DNA of 64,000 nucleotides from an uncultured Desulfobacteraceae bacterium (GTDB taxonomy: Bacteria; Desulfobacterota; Desulfobacteria; Desulfobacterales; UBA5852). The stretch's first letter is position 1. Each line of letters opens with the position of its first letter. Positions 45,337 through 53,508 of this stretch are shown one piece after another. The notes under the pieces are model-generated. The model saw nothing but the letters and a program-made list of their open reading frames with translations. It had not been told where the DNA came from and ran no database searches. The position numbers and the translations under genes are program-made. Where the stretch lies: contig CAJXSL010000003.1 of the NCBI GenBank assembly GCA_913060875.1, forward strand, positions 1 through 64,000. Reading direction: 5' to 3'.

Positions 45337-46872
45337 TCAGAGCCTCATCCGGAAAAAGGCCGCATGGTTGGAGGTAAAAAACGGGGGATCATTTTGCAGG
45401 ATGGTGCGGATGGGCGCCGGTTTCTTGAACTCCCCGGACAGGAAACGCCGCACCTGATCCCGCTGCCAGCCTTGCGGGTGCGCGAACTCCCGGTAAAGGG
45501 AGAGGTCGCCGTCGTAAAAGGGCACGGTCGGGAGGGCGGCGGCCTCCTCACTGTAGGCCGGCAGGTTGAAGACGGCCAGGTTGAGAAAATCGATGGCGTG
45601 GGCGTGGGCCAGGGTGAAGTCCAGGGTCCGGCGGGCGCGCGCCAAATCTTCGGCCGGCGTGCCGAAAAGCAGATACACATAGGTGGCGATGCCGGCGGTT
45701 TTGAGATTGTTCAGCACCGCGGACACGGTGGCGATGTCCACCCCTTTGGAGAGGGCATCCAAAACGTCCTGGTCGCCGGACTCCACCCCCAGCTTGAGCA
45801 TGACACAGCCCGCGGCCCTGAGACCGGCGGCAAAATCCGGATCGGCCAGATGCGGGGTGACCCGCACGAATCCATACCAGGGCGCGCCGGGCGGATTGTC
45901 GATCAGGTGCGCCAGCAGGCGGGGCGACAGGGCATTGTCCAAAAAATGGATGAGGGGCCGCGATGCCCCGGCCAGAACCGCCAGGTCGTCGGCAACAGCG
46001 GCGGGTGCCATGGGTCGGTAGTCACTTTTTTCGGCTTTTTCAGGGCAGAAGGCGCACTTGCGCCAGTAGCAGCCCCGGGAGGTGCTGTAGGGCAGCACCG
46101 GCCGCGGCGCCAGGTAACGCGCCCGGTCGAAGGCGGCATAATCGTAGGACGGACCGGTATCGGTTCCCGGCGGATGGCCGCCGGCCATGGTTAGCAGCGC
46201 CGCTTCCCCCGGCCCGGCAACCAGGTCGTCCACCAGGCCCTGGAACGGATTGCCCACGCCGGGAATGTGCATCCACGAAGTCACCAAACCGCCGCCGCAC
46301 ACGATGCGGGTGGCGGGAAAACGGGAGCGAATGAATCCGATCATGGCAAAGGCGCACAGGGCCTGGCTCATGAAATTGATGGAAAAACCTACGATGGCCG
46401 GCTCCCGGTCCCGGAACAACGCTGTCAATTTATTGGAAAAGGAGGGGAAGAACGGATTGGCCTCAAACGTTTCGGCCGCCCGCAGCAGGTCCCGGCTGCG
46501 CACGGGCGAAAGATCCTTCGACCCGTAATTGGCCAGAGAAATCGCGACCCCGGCGGGCTGTCCCGCCAGCTGAAGGGCCCGGTTGACATCCATGACGGCC
46601 CGCTTGTAGCGATCCGCCTGACGATACAGGTCCGGGGACCGCAGGGCCGCCAGGTGGTCTTCCCGGTGGATCAACGCCCGGTGTGACCAGGTGTCTTCCG
46701 CTTCCAGGGGGAGCTGCAGCAGCGCCAGAAGGCCATCCTGACTGGCATCGTAGACCCGGCAGTCCACGCCCCCGGCGCGCAGCACCCGGGCCAGACGGGC
46801 CACGCCGGCCGGCGGCTCGCAGGGCTTGGCCACGGGGGGATAGATGAGCAGGATTGAGGGGTTGTTCGCCAT
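45337..46872 (-). CDS. B12-binding-type radical SAM protein
   Basis: 511 residues. An N-terminal Rossmann-like B12-binding domain (about 5-225) includes ILLIYPPVAKPCEPPAGVARL and RIVCGGGLVTSW. The radical SAM motif CYWRKCAFC follows (about 268-276), then ESGDQDVLDALSKG, as in elongator/B12-SAM proteins. AAGGA precedes the ATG. Members of this class often methylate unactivated carbons or rearrange carbon skeletons; the substrate is unknown. A gap of 327 bases separates it from the next, divergent B12-type radical SAM gene. Confidence 0.85.
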   Translation of the reverse strand: MANNPSILLIYPPVAKPCEPPAGVARLARVLRAGGVDCRVYDASQDGLLALLQLPLEAEDTWSHRALIHREDHLAALRSPDLYRQADRYKRAVMDVNRALQLAGQPAGVAISLANYGSKDLSPVRSRDLLRAAETFEANPFFPSFSNKLTALFRDREPAIVGFSINFMSQALCAFAMIGFIRSRFPATRIVCGGGLVTSWMHIPGVGNPFQGLVDDLVAGPGEAALLTMAGGHPPGTDTGPSYDYAAFDRARYLAPRPVLPYSTSRGCYWRKCAFCPEKAEKSDYRPMAPAAVADDLAVLAGASRPLIHFLDNALSPRLLAHLIDNPPGAPWYGFVRVTPHLADPDFAAGLRAAGCVMLKLGVESGDQDVLDALSKGVDIATVSAVLNNLKTAGIATYVYLLFGTPAEDLARARRTLDFTLAHAHAIDFLNLAVFNLPAYSEEAAALPTVPFYDGDLSLYREFAHPQGWQRDQVRRFLSGEFKKPAPIRTILQNDPPFFTSNHAAFFRMRL

Positions 46873-46880
46873 ATGTCCTT

Positions 46881-46902
46881 AACCCGGATATTTCATGAAA
46901 TA
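46881..46902. repeat. short palindromic repeat, CCCGGATATTTCATGAAATA family
   Basis: AACCCGGATATTTCATGAAA abuts the ribosome-binding site of the preceding minus-strand gene. It is a truncated copy of the family at 30312 and 41721. The rest of the gap at 46873-47199 has no clear gene; a short minus-strand stretch FPGHKVCGGGI near 47010-47045 may be debris of a radical SAM gene. Confidence 0.5.
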
Positions 46903-47199
46903 CCTATATTAACATGCTGCCATTCCCTATCATTGCGCAACAACGACGGGTGGTTGAGTTCGATGCCCGGATCGTATAAAACCGAATCAGCCCGATACCG
47001 CCGCCGCACACCTTGTGCCCCGGAAACACGGCGTTGTCAACGACGCACCTGATCGGCCGGCCGAACCGGCCCCGAATATCGTGCAATCGAACGAATCTAT
47101 CGGTTCCACACGATCGGCTTCGCGCTTCAATGCTTCCATGGTCTAAAGGGTTTCCATGCACAACCAACCAATGACGTAAAAAAGAAAAGGGCAGCCGGC

Positions 47200-48756
47200 A
47201 TGTTCGATGCGATCCTGATCTCTCCCCACTACGACTACACCCCAGAGGGCCAACCCATTCCCGGCCCCGACACCGGGGAGGTTCAGGACCTGTCCATGAT
47301 CATCCCCCTGGGGATCATCCATATCGCCCAGTATTTGCATGATCGCGGCCTGAACGTGCGCGTGGTTCATCTCCCGCATGAAATGCAGGCCCTGCAGCGC
47401 CTGGGGCTTTCCATCGATACGCTGAACAATCCGATCGAAACCGTATTGACCCACTATCCGGCCCGGGTGTGCGGAATCCAGTCGCATTTTTATCTTTACA
47501 CCGCCGGCGCAGCGCGCATCGCCGACATCTACCGCCATCTCTTCCCCGACAGCACGATTCTGGCGGGGGGCTACATGGCGAGTGCCTGCTGGCAGGAAAT
47601 CCTGACTGCCGTTCCCAGCATCGATGGTGTCGTCCTGGGGGAGGGTGAAAAAACCATCGAAACCATCGTCGCCAAAGCCAAAACACCAAACCATGGTTTC
47701 CTGAACACCGTTCCCGGGGTGGCCAGCCGAGACCCCGGGGGCGGGCCGGTTTGCAACCCGCCGCGTCCCGAAAACCTGCTGGCGCTCGATGAAATGCCGG
47801 TCATCAACCCGGATGCGCCCCCTTTTGGCCGGGTGGCCTGGTCCCGGCGCAGCTTCATGAATATCTCCCGGGGGCTTTGCCCGCAGACCTGCGCCTTTTG
47901 TGTAGCCAACAACCGGACCATCAACCCCAGGGCGTTTCAGACGATGACAATCGACCGGATTCTGGAGCAGCTGAACGTCTACCGGGCCCATGGCATCCAG
48001 AGCGTCTTTCTCGGGGAAAACCATTTTCTGGACACGGCCTTCATGCGGGAGCTGATCGAAGGGATCATGGGCGAAAATCTTGATATGGCCTTCGAGCTGG
48101 AAACCCATCCCGTTCTCTTTGCGGACAAAAACCTGCTCCGTAAAATGGTGGCGGCAGGCTTTTATCGCTTTACCATGGGGTGCGAAAGCGGCTCCAACGC
48201 CGTGTTGCAGCGTGTCGGACGACAGGCCCCCACCCGCCGGTTCCTGCAAAGTGTCAAAGCGGTTGCCGATGCCGGCGCACTGGCCGTAACGTCCTGGATC
48301 TGCAATCTGCCGGGCGAAACGGCGGACGAGTTCGAGGAAACCCAGGAGATGCTGCGCCAGGTGGTCGCGGCCGGGGGTTTTATCTACTGGATCGAAAACC
48401 TGCATCTGCTGCCCGGCAGCGCGCTGCATTGCCATCCGGAAAAGTGGCGGATCAAACTTCTGTTGAATGACCTGGAGGATTGGTTCCGCTGGTCCCTCGA
48501 TTCCAAGACCTACGTCGACCCCGATGACGCCCTCCGGTCGCCCCGGCGTTATTTAACCCACCTCAACCACAATACCGGTGCACGGGAGATGATGAAGCGC
48601 TTCTTCGATCATCGCCGCCTGGCGCGCCGACTGGTTCCGGATATGCAGCGCAATCTTGCGGAGCGTGCGCCCCGCCTGCCGCCGGAACTGGTCCGCGCGG
48701 AAATGCAAACACTGGACTGGTATCAGGCCCGGGGGTGGCAATTGCTGCTGTTTTAA
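47200..48756 (+). CDS. B12-binding radical SAM protein in the peptide locus
   Basis: 518 residues. The N-terminal B12-binding fold (about 1-160) contains IPLGIIHIAQYLHDRG and ILAGGYMAS. The cluster motif is CPQTCAFC (Cys227, 231, 234), followed by FLGENHFLD and GCESGSNAVLQRVGR. The DxHxxG cobalamin motif is not evident, so corrinoid binding is uncertain. It ends in a helical region (about 420-518). AAGGG lies upstream of the ATG. It is 77 bases before the C25 peptidase gene on the same strand, and I infer that both belong to the peptide-modification locus. Confidence 0.85.
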   Translation: MFDAILISPHYDYTPEGQPIPGPDTGEVQDLSMIIPLGIIHIAQYLHDRGLNVRVVHLPHEMQALQRLGLSIDTLNNPIETVLTHYPARVCGIQSHFYLYTAGAARIADIYRHLFPDSTILAGGYMASACWQEILTAVPSIDGVVLGEGEKTIETIVAKAKTPNHGFLNTVPGVASRDPGGGPVCNPPRPENLLALDEMPVINPDAPPFGRVAWSRRSFMNISRGLCPQTCAFCVANNRTINPRAFQTMTIDRILEQLNVYRAHGIQSVFLGENHFLDTAFMRELIEGIMGENLDMAFELETHPVLFADKNLLRKMVAAGFYRFTMGCESGSNAVLQRVGRQAPTRRFLQSVKAVADAGALAVTSWICNLPGETADEFEETQEMLRQVVAAGGFIYWIENLHLLPGSALHCHPEKWRIKLLLNDLEDWFRWSLDSKTYVDPDDALRSPRRYLTHLNHNTGAREMMKRFFDHRRLARRLVPDMQRNLAERAPRLPPELVRAEMQTLDWYQARGWQLLLF

Positions 48757-48833
48757 GGCGTGAGACCTCCGGCGTGTAAATTTCCGCCGGCCTATAGGCG
48801 CACCAACACCGATAGCATTAGGAGAAGCGTGGT

Positions 48834-51095
48834 ATGGCCCATATCAGATCGTTAGAGGCGCAGGGGCTTTCGGAGACGTTCGATCTTGCCCGGCACGGCA
48901 CGAAACCCATCGTCACGTTCACCTTCAAGGACAGCACCATCAGGCTGTCCTATGTGTTTCCCGGTTTCAGCTTTGCCGATCGGACCGTCGCCATGCCCCC
49001 CGAGGAAGACCCGTTCGAATCCGCCTTTCACCATGAAATCGGCATTGCCGGCGCCGGTTTTATCTCGGAAAGCGGCAAGCCGCTGCTGCCGTCCTTCGGG
49101 CGCTTTCTCCAGATTCCGGCCGGATACCGTTACACGGTTCAGGTGGAAGCGGCCGGACTTCAAAAGCATGACGACATCCACATCAAACCCGCCCAGGAAA
49201 ACGATCGGGACCAGAATGCCTGGGTCTACGAATTCAACCGGGCCACCTATGACGACGATAAATTCTATCCGGCTGAAACCGTCGCCATCAGCCCGCCGCT
49301 CTATATGGACGGCTACCGGGTCCTCGGCATTCACGTCCGGCCGATGCAGTACAACCCGGTACGCAAGCGGTTGCATGGCTACAGCAATATTGTCGTTTCG
49401 ATCGAACTGTCCGCCGAAACGGCAACCGGCCAAGACCGAACCAAGACCGGCGAAGTACCCGCATGGTGCTATCAGGACCGCGCCCATGACCTGGAGGGTT
49501 TCGGCAATTTTCTTTTCAATCCGGGGCGCACATATTTCGAAAAACGCGCCTTGCCGCTCATGCCGATGGACACACCGGCACACCGGCCTGCTATTCCGGA
49601 ATTTTTGATCATTTGCGGGGATGTGTTTGAAGGCCCGGCGCGCAGATTACAGGCCTGGAAGCAGAAATGCGGCCTGGAAACAGCGGTGGTCCCCCTATCG
49701 AAAATTATCGCGACTGGAAATGCCGACACCCCCCGGGCAGAACAGGTGGCCCGGCTCAAAGCCTATATCCGCTCGCAACGCAAGGTCCCCTTGTCACCCC
49801 TGCGATACGTTCTGCTCTTCGGCGATATCAGCGTCATTCCCACCGAAGAGCGGCAGCGTCCCGGCACTTCCGCAACCCCCCAGTTCGATACCACCGACTT
49901 TTACTACTTTACCCATCGGGATGCCCGGGGGGCGGAATGCCTGCTGCCCTGGATTGCCGGCGGCCGCATCGCCGCCGCCGAAGAAAGCGAAGGCTGGCAG
50001 GTGGTGGAGCAAATCATCCGCTATGAACAAACCCCTCCGGACGATCCGCAATACTACGATCGCATGGCCGTGGCCGCCTATTTCGAAGATCGCGATGACG
50101 GGGGCTGCCAGGACGGATGCGCCAACAAGGCCTATCTGAAAACCATGGAGACGGTTCGCGGGCACATGGCGTCAAAGGGGTTCGACGTCAGCTGCGTTTA
50201 TGTATCCAACACGCGCACACCCCGGACGTACTGTGACGGCACCCCCGTGCCGCCGCGCGTCAGGGAAAAACTGATATACAAAGCGGATGCCGCCGTTGCC
50301 ACCGGGGAGCTCATCCGTTTGATCGATGAAGGTCAGCTGGTCATTGGGCACAGGGGGCACGGCGATCGCTTCGGTTGGCTTAATCCGCCGCTGAAAACAG
50401 CCGATCTTACCCGCGTCCAGGTCCCCAGCCCGTCTGTTTTTTTCAGCATCAACTGTCGCACGGGCAGCTTTGACGGCGGCCGGGAATGCTTTGCCGAAGA
50501 GATACTGGCCTTGAATGGGGGCGCGCCAACCCTGATCGCCGCCACCGAACTGTCAGGGGCGTGGCGCAATGACAGCATGATCAAGGCCCTGTTCGACGCC
50601 GCCTGGCCGGGTATCATCCGTTGCTTCCCCGCAACGACTACCGGGTTCCCGGTAAAATACAGCCGTATCGGCGACATCATGAATTATGCCAAAGCCTATC
50701 TCCTGCTGGCCCACGGGTTCAACGCCAACACGCAGAAGCATTTGGAAATCTATCACGTCGTCGGCGACCCGACCCTGCCCGTCTGGACACATGCGCCCGA
50801 GAAACTGACGCTGCAAACGCACCTGGCCCAAAATCAGCTGAACGTCAGCATGCATCCATGTCCACCGGGGGCGGTTCTGTCGGTTTGGGATGAGGCGTCC
50901 TGCCTGTTGAAAACGGAGCCGACGGGCTCAACGCTGGCAATTCCGCTTACGGAACTGACGGGTCTGCCGAACGGCCATGGGGGAACCCTTCCAAACGGTC
51001 CCCGCCGGTTATCCATTTTTTTTACGGCGCCGGGCCACCGGCCGGCTGAAGCCAACCTGTGTTTTAAAAATCAACCACCGGAAGACCTCCTGTGA
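48834..51095 (+). CDS. C25 (gingipain) family cysteine peptidase
   Basis: 753 residues. A beta-rich N-terminal domain (about 30-215) resembles the gingipain propeptide. The caspase-like catalytic domain has His509 in GHRGHGD and Cys541 in SINCRTGSF, spaced as in gingipains (32 residues). A C-terminal Ig-like region (about 655-753) follows. Unlike most members it has no signal peptide (start MAHIRSLEAQGLSE), so it is predicted cytoplasmic. AGGAG precedes the ATG. It converges with the 74-residue peptide gene, 15 bases apart, and could be the peptide's processing protease. Confidence 0.87.
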   Translation: MAHIRSLEAQGLSETFDLARHGTKPIVTFTFKDSTIRLSYVFPGFSFADRTVAMPPEEDPFESAFHHEIGIAGAGFISESGKPLLPSFGRFLQIPAGYRYTVQVEAAGLQKHDDIHIKPAQENDRDQNAWVYEFNRATYDDDKFYPAETVAISPPLYMDGYRVLGIHVRPMQYNPVRKRLHGYSNIVVSIELSAETATGQDRTKTGEVPAWCYQDRAHDLEGFGNFLFNPGRTYFEKRALPLMPMDTPAHRPAIPEFLIICGDVFEGPARRLQAWKQKCGLETAVVPLSKIIATGNADTPRAEQVARLKAYIRSQRKVPLSPLRYVLLFGDISVIPTEERQRPGTSATPQFDTTDFYYFTHRDARGAECLLPWIAGGRIAAAEESEGWQVVEQIIRYEQTPPDDPQYYDRMAVAAYFEDRDDGGCQDGCANKAYLKTMETVRGHMASKGFDVSCVYVSNTRTPRTYCDGTPVPPRVREKLIYKADAAVATGELIRLIDEGQLVIGHRGHGDRFGWLNPPLKTADLTRVQVPSPSVFFSINCRTGSFDGGRECFAEEILALNGGAPTLIAATELSGAWRNDSMIKALFDAAWPGIIRCFPATTTGFPVKYSRIGDIMNYAKAYLLLAHGFNANTQKHLEIYHVVGDPTLPVWTHAPEKLTLQTHLAQNQLNVSMHPCPPGAVLSVWDEASCLLKTEPTGSTLAIPLTELTGLPNGHGGTLPNGPRRLSIFFTAPGHRPAEANLCFKNQPPEDLL

Positions 51096-51110
51096 CCCGG
51101 TTCGGCTGCG

Positions 51111-51335
51111 TTAGTAATCGACGTTGGGCGGGACGTTGAAGTCCCGTTTAATATTCTCCCGCTGGGCCAGGATCTTGTCGACGTCCGCCGGCGTCACATC
51201 GCTGTAATTGCGGGCGGCAAAAAAATCCGCAAGATCCTGCTGGGTGCAGTCGGGACTCGTTACGATACGGACAAATTCTCCTGATAAGTCACGATCACCA
51301 CCGACATCCGTCAAAAAATCCAGAATACCTGCCAT
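51111..51335 (-). CDS. 74-residue peptide, candidate modified-peptide precursor
   Basis: Start ATG at 51335 with AAGGAG 8 bases upstream. The first 60 residues form a probably helical leader (ILDFLTD, FVRIVTSPD, LADFFAARNY, DVDKILAQREN), reminiscent in length and pattern of Nif11-type leader peptides. It ends RDFNVPPNVDY. There is one cysteine (Cys30) and no Gly-Gly leader cleavage site at a core boundary. It is the last gene of the operon after a SPASM radical SAM gene. The precursor role is inference; a small adaptor or carrier protein is possible. The larger in-frame reading upstream lies inside the radical SAM gene and is not used. Confidence 0.65.
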   Translation of the reverse strand: MAGILDFLTDVGGDRDLSGEFVRIVTSPDCTQQDLADFFAARNYSDVTPADVDKILAQRENIKRDFNVPPNVDY

Positions 51336-51390
51336 TTTCTTCTCCTTTTCTGTGGGGGCCATGCCCCGTTGAGGATAATTGGAACACACG

Positions 51391-52482
51391 TTATTCTTGG
51401 AAACCACGTGCATCCCATGGTTGCCGCAGCCGATGGCCGCGTTGTTGATCGATGAGGGCCAGCGCCCGTTGGCAATAAAACGGCTCCCCGACCATATCCA
51501 AGGCTTCATTGGGGGGTTGCGGCATACCGTTTTCACGGCAGTGCGCAACAAATCGACAGGTCGGACAGTCAACCGTATCCGGAGCGACTGCCTTTGCGTA
51601 GCGGTTGTCGGACAGGACGGCACCGATCATGCCCGCCGTATACGTTCCAAAACGCTTCCCGGTTGAATGGGCCAGGGTCATGTCGCCATTGGCCCGAACC
51701 ATCAGTTTACCCGGACGGCAAAGCGGGTAGGAGCGTGGTATCATGGGCAGCCCCAACCGAGCCGCCGCCACATTGACCAGAGGATTGTTGAGCACATGGA
51801 TATGATAGCCGCAGATATTGAACGCCGAAACCATCCGAATGAGTCGAAGAAAAGCCTCTGGCGTCAACAACTCCCGACACAAATCGAGCGGCGCTTCCTT
51901 GACCGCGATCATCTGGATCAACGTCAACCGTTCGATAGCGCCAAATTTTGCGTATACATCCGCAACAAACGCGGGCAACAGGGGTAACAGGGTGCGGCCG
52001 ATGGCGGTAAAAAGGGACAGTCTCAGCCCCGCCTCCAGCCCCACCGCTATTCCCCGGCACGCCCCTCGGTAGGCCCCTCTGCCACGCATGCGGTCATGCA
52101 GCGTTTCCGGACCCTGCAAGCTCACCGACAGCGCCAGGCCGGGATATTGCGCCAGATGCCGTGCCACGGCGTCGGTCAGCAGCATGCCATTGGAGTTTAA
52201 AAAAACGGATTGGTACCCCAGGGTGAAAACATGGTCCAGAAGGTCCATGAGATATGGCCACAGCAGGGGCTCGCCCCCCGTCAAATGCAGCTGCCGATAG
52301 CCTTCCCGGTATCCTTCGGCACAAATTGCCCGGGCGAGATCCGGTGCCAAACAGGCTTCCTCCGCCCAACCGGCCCGGGCAAAACAGTGGGTGCACGCGC
52401 TGTTGCAGCGTGTCGTCAATTCGATACCGAGAGGCTTTGCCCTGTAGGCCGGGTCGTGTCGGGTCTCCGCAACGGCATTCAT
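51391..52482 (-). CDS. radical SAM/SPASM domain enzyme
   Basis: 363 residues. The SAM cluster is CNSACTHC (Cys26, 30, 33), followed by LTGGEPLLWP. The C-terminus has auxiliary-cluster cysteines in LCRPGK, CPTCRFVAHC and FYCQRAL, the SPASM/twitch pattern found in peptide-modifying enzymes such as PqqE, MftC and sactisynthases. Start and upstream stop overlap (TGATG), so it is coupled to the isoprenoid-synthase-like gene. The small peptide gene follows 55 bases later and is its most probable substrate. Confidence 0.88.
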   Translation of the reverse strand: MNAVAETRHDPAYRAKPLGIELTTRCNSACTHCFARAGWAEEACLAPDLARAICAEGYREGYRQLHLTGGEPLLWPYLMDLLDHVFTLGYQSVFLNSNGMLLTDAVARHLAQYPGLALSVSLQGPETLHDRMRGRGAYRGACRGIAVGLEAGLRLSLFTAIGRTLLPLLPAFVADVYAKFGAIERLTLIQMIAVKEAPLDLCRELLTPEAFLRLIRMVSAFNICGYHIHVLNNPLVNVAAARLGLPMIPRSYPLCRPGKLMVRANGDMTLAHSTGKRFGTYTAGMIGAVLSDNRYAKAVAPDTVDCPTCRFVAHCRENGMPQPPNEALDMVGEPFYCQRALALIDQQRGHRLRQPWDARGFQE

Positions 52483-53468
52483 CAGCGTATCGATTCCATT
52501 ATGAGGGGCGTGGCCAGGCTACGAATTTCTTCGGCGAGGCCTTCCAGCCGAAGACGAGCCATCTTCGATGCCGCCGAGGTCAATTCACTGCAAATTCTAT
52601 CCCGTATCATCTCCTGGATGCCGTGGTCACGGACAACCGATCGGATGTGGGTATCGTGGGCCTGGTCCTGATCCCGGGGCGCAAGATCCCACAACCCACG
52701 GCTTGCCATCGGCAAACCGAAGTAAATGGCAGAATGGCTCCCGCTGGCCATATCGCTCTCGAAATCCTGCAGATCGTCCATCAACCGCCAGGCAATACCG
52801 AAGGAAGCGTAGGCATCCAGCAAGGTGGTGACGAAATCATCGTCACGCCCCAGCTTGCTTCCCAAAAGGGATGGGGCGATGAGCCCCGTGGCCATTTGCG
52901 CACGGAAATGGCCACAGTAGCCGTCTATCGTCTCGTCCGCAGGCGTAGATCCGATGGCGGCATAATAGGCATCCAATAAATTGGCCACCCGTCTTTCGCC
53001 ATCCGCAATCCCGGCCGCCAGCCGGGCGGCGGCCAGGTTCATCCGCATCCAGGCCTGACTGCGAATGAGCACGTTCAGGTGGCTCGCCGGCAGTTGGCCA
53101 TCATTGAGGTGATCGTCGAGAGGATGCATGAAAAGGGCCATGGCATGAATTGTATTTGCGTCACGAAGATCCTGGGGTGCCGGTCTGGTAGCGTGGTTGT
53201 ACTCCCGATGAAGCCAATACAGAAGGGACCAGGATGGCGCATAGTAGTTGCGAAAATAGTCGAATCGCGGGAAACAGGGCGTCCCGAAATGTCGCATCAG
53301 GAAAACAACGGTATCCGTATGCACCGTTTCCGGCAACGACCGCAGCAGGGCCATGATTTCCGCATTCATTTCATGGCGAAAGGACTTCAAGGCCTCATTC
53401 AAGACGATTGGGCCGAAGCGAATCGAAGGGCCGGCGTCGGCCTTCGCTATGCCTGTGCTTTTTGCCAT
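52482..53468 (-). CDS. class I isoprenoid synthase-like protein
   Basis: 328 residues, all helical. Two Asp-rich motifs are visible: HPLDDHLNDG (Asp118, 119, 123) and RLMDDLQDFESD (231-235), as in trans-prenyl diphosphate synthases and terpene synthases. The first motif (DDxxxD) is not the exact DDxxD of chain-elongating enzymes. It could make or transfer a prenyl group, or be a repurposed member. It is coupled to the SPASM enzyme gene. An in-frame extension upstream (to 53702) overlaps the regulator gene and is rejected; start chosen at 53468, where family-like sequence begins. Confidence 0.72.
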   Translation of the reverse strand: MAKSTGIAKADAGPSIRFGPIVLNEALKSFRHEMNAEIMALLRSLPETVHTDTVVFLMRHFGTPCFPRFDYFRNYYAPSWSLLYWLHREYNHATRPAPQDLRDANTIHAMALFMHPLDDHLNDGQLPASHLNVLIRSQAWMRMNLAAARLAAGIADGERRVANLLDAYYAAIGSTPADETIDGYCGHFRAQMATGLIAPSLLGSKLGRDDDFVTTLLDAYASFGIAWRLMDDLQDFESDMASGSHSAIYFGLPMASRGLWDLAPRDQDQAHDTHIRSVVRDHGIQEMIRDRICSELTSAASKMARLRLEGLAEEIRSLATPLIMESIR

Positions 53469-53508
53469 TTGGTTCGGTGGATTCAGGGTGTATGGTGTTG
53501 CGTCAGCA

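Noticed and set aside
46904-47167. 87-codon minus-strand frame between the two B12-type radical SAM genes
   Set aside because: Only FPGHKVCGGGI resembles a radical SAM neighbour; the rest has no match, so at most it is debris.
47143-48435. Minus-strand open frame opposite the B12-type radical SAM gene
   Set aside because: The plus strand has the CPQTCAFC motif and a ribosome-binding site; the minus frame has neither.
51336-51623. N-terminal extension of the 74-residue peptide gene
   Set aside because: The extension runs through the 3' end of the SPASM enzyme gene, and AAGGAG sits directly before the internal ATG at 51335.
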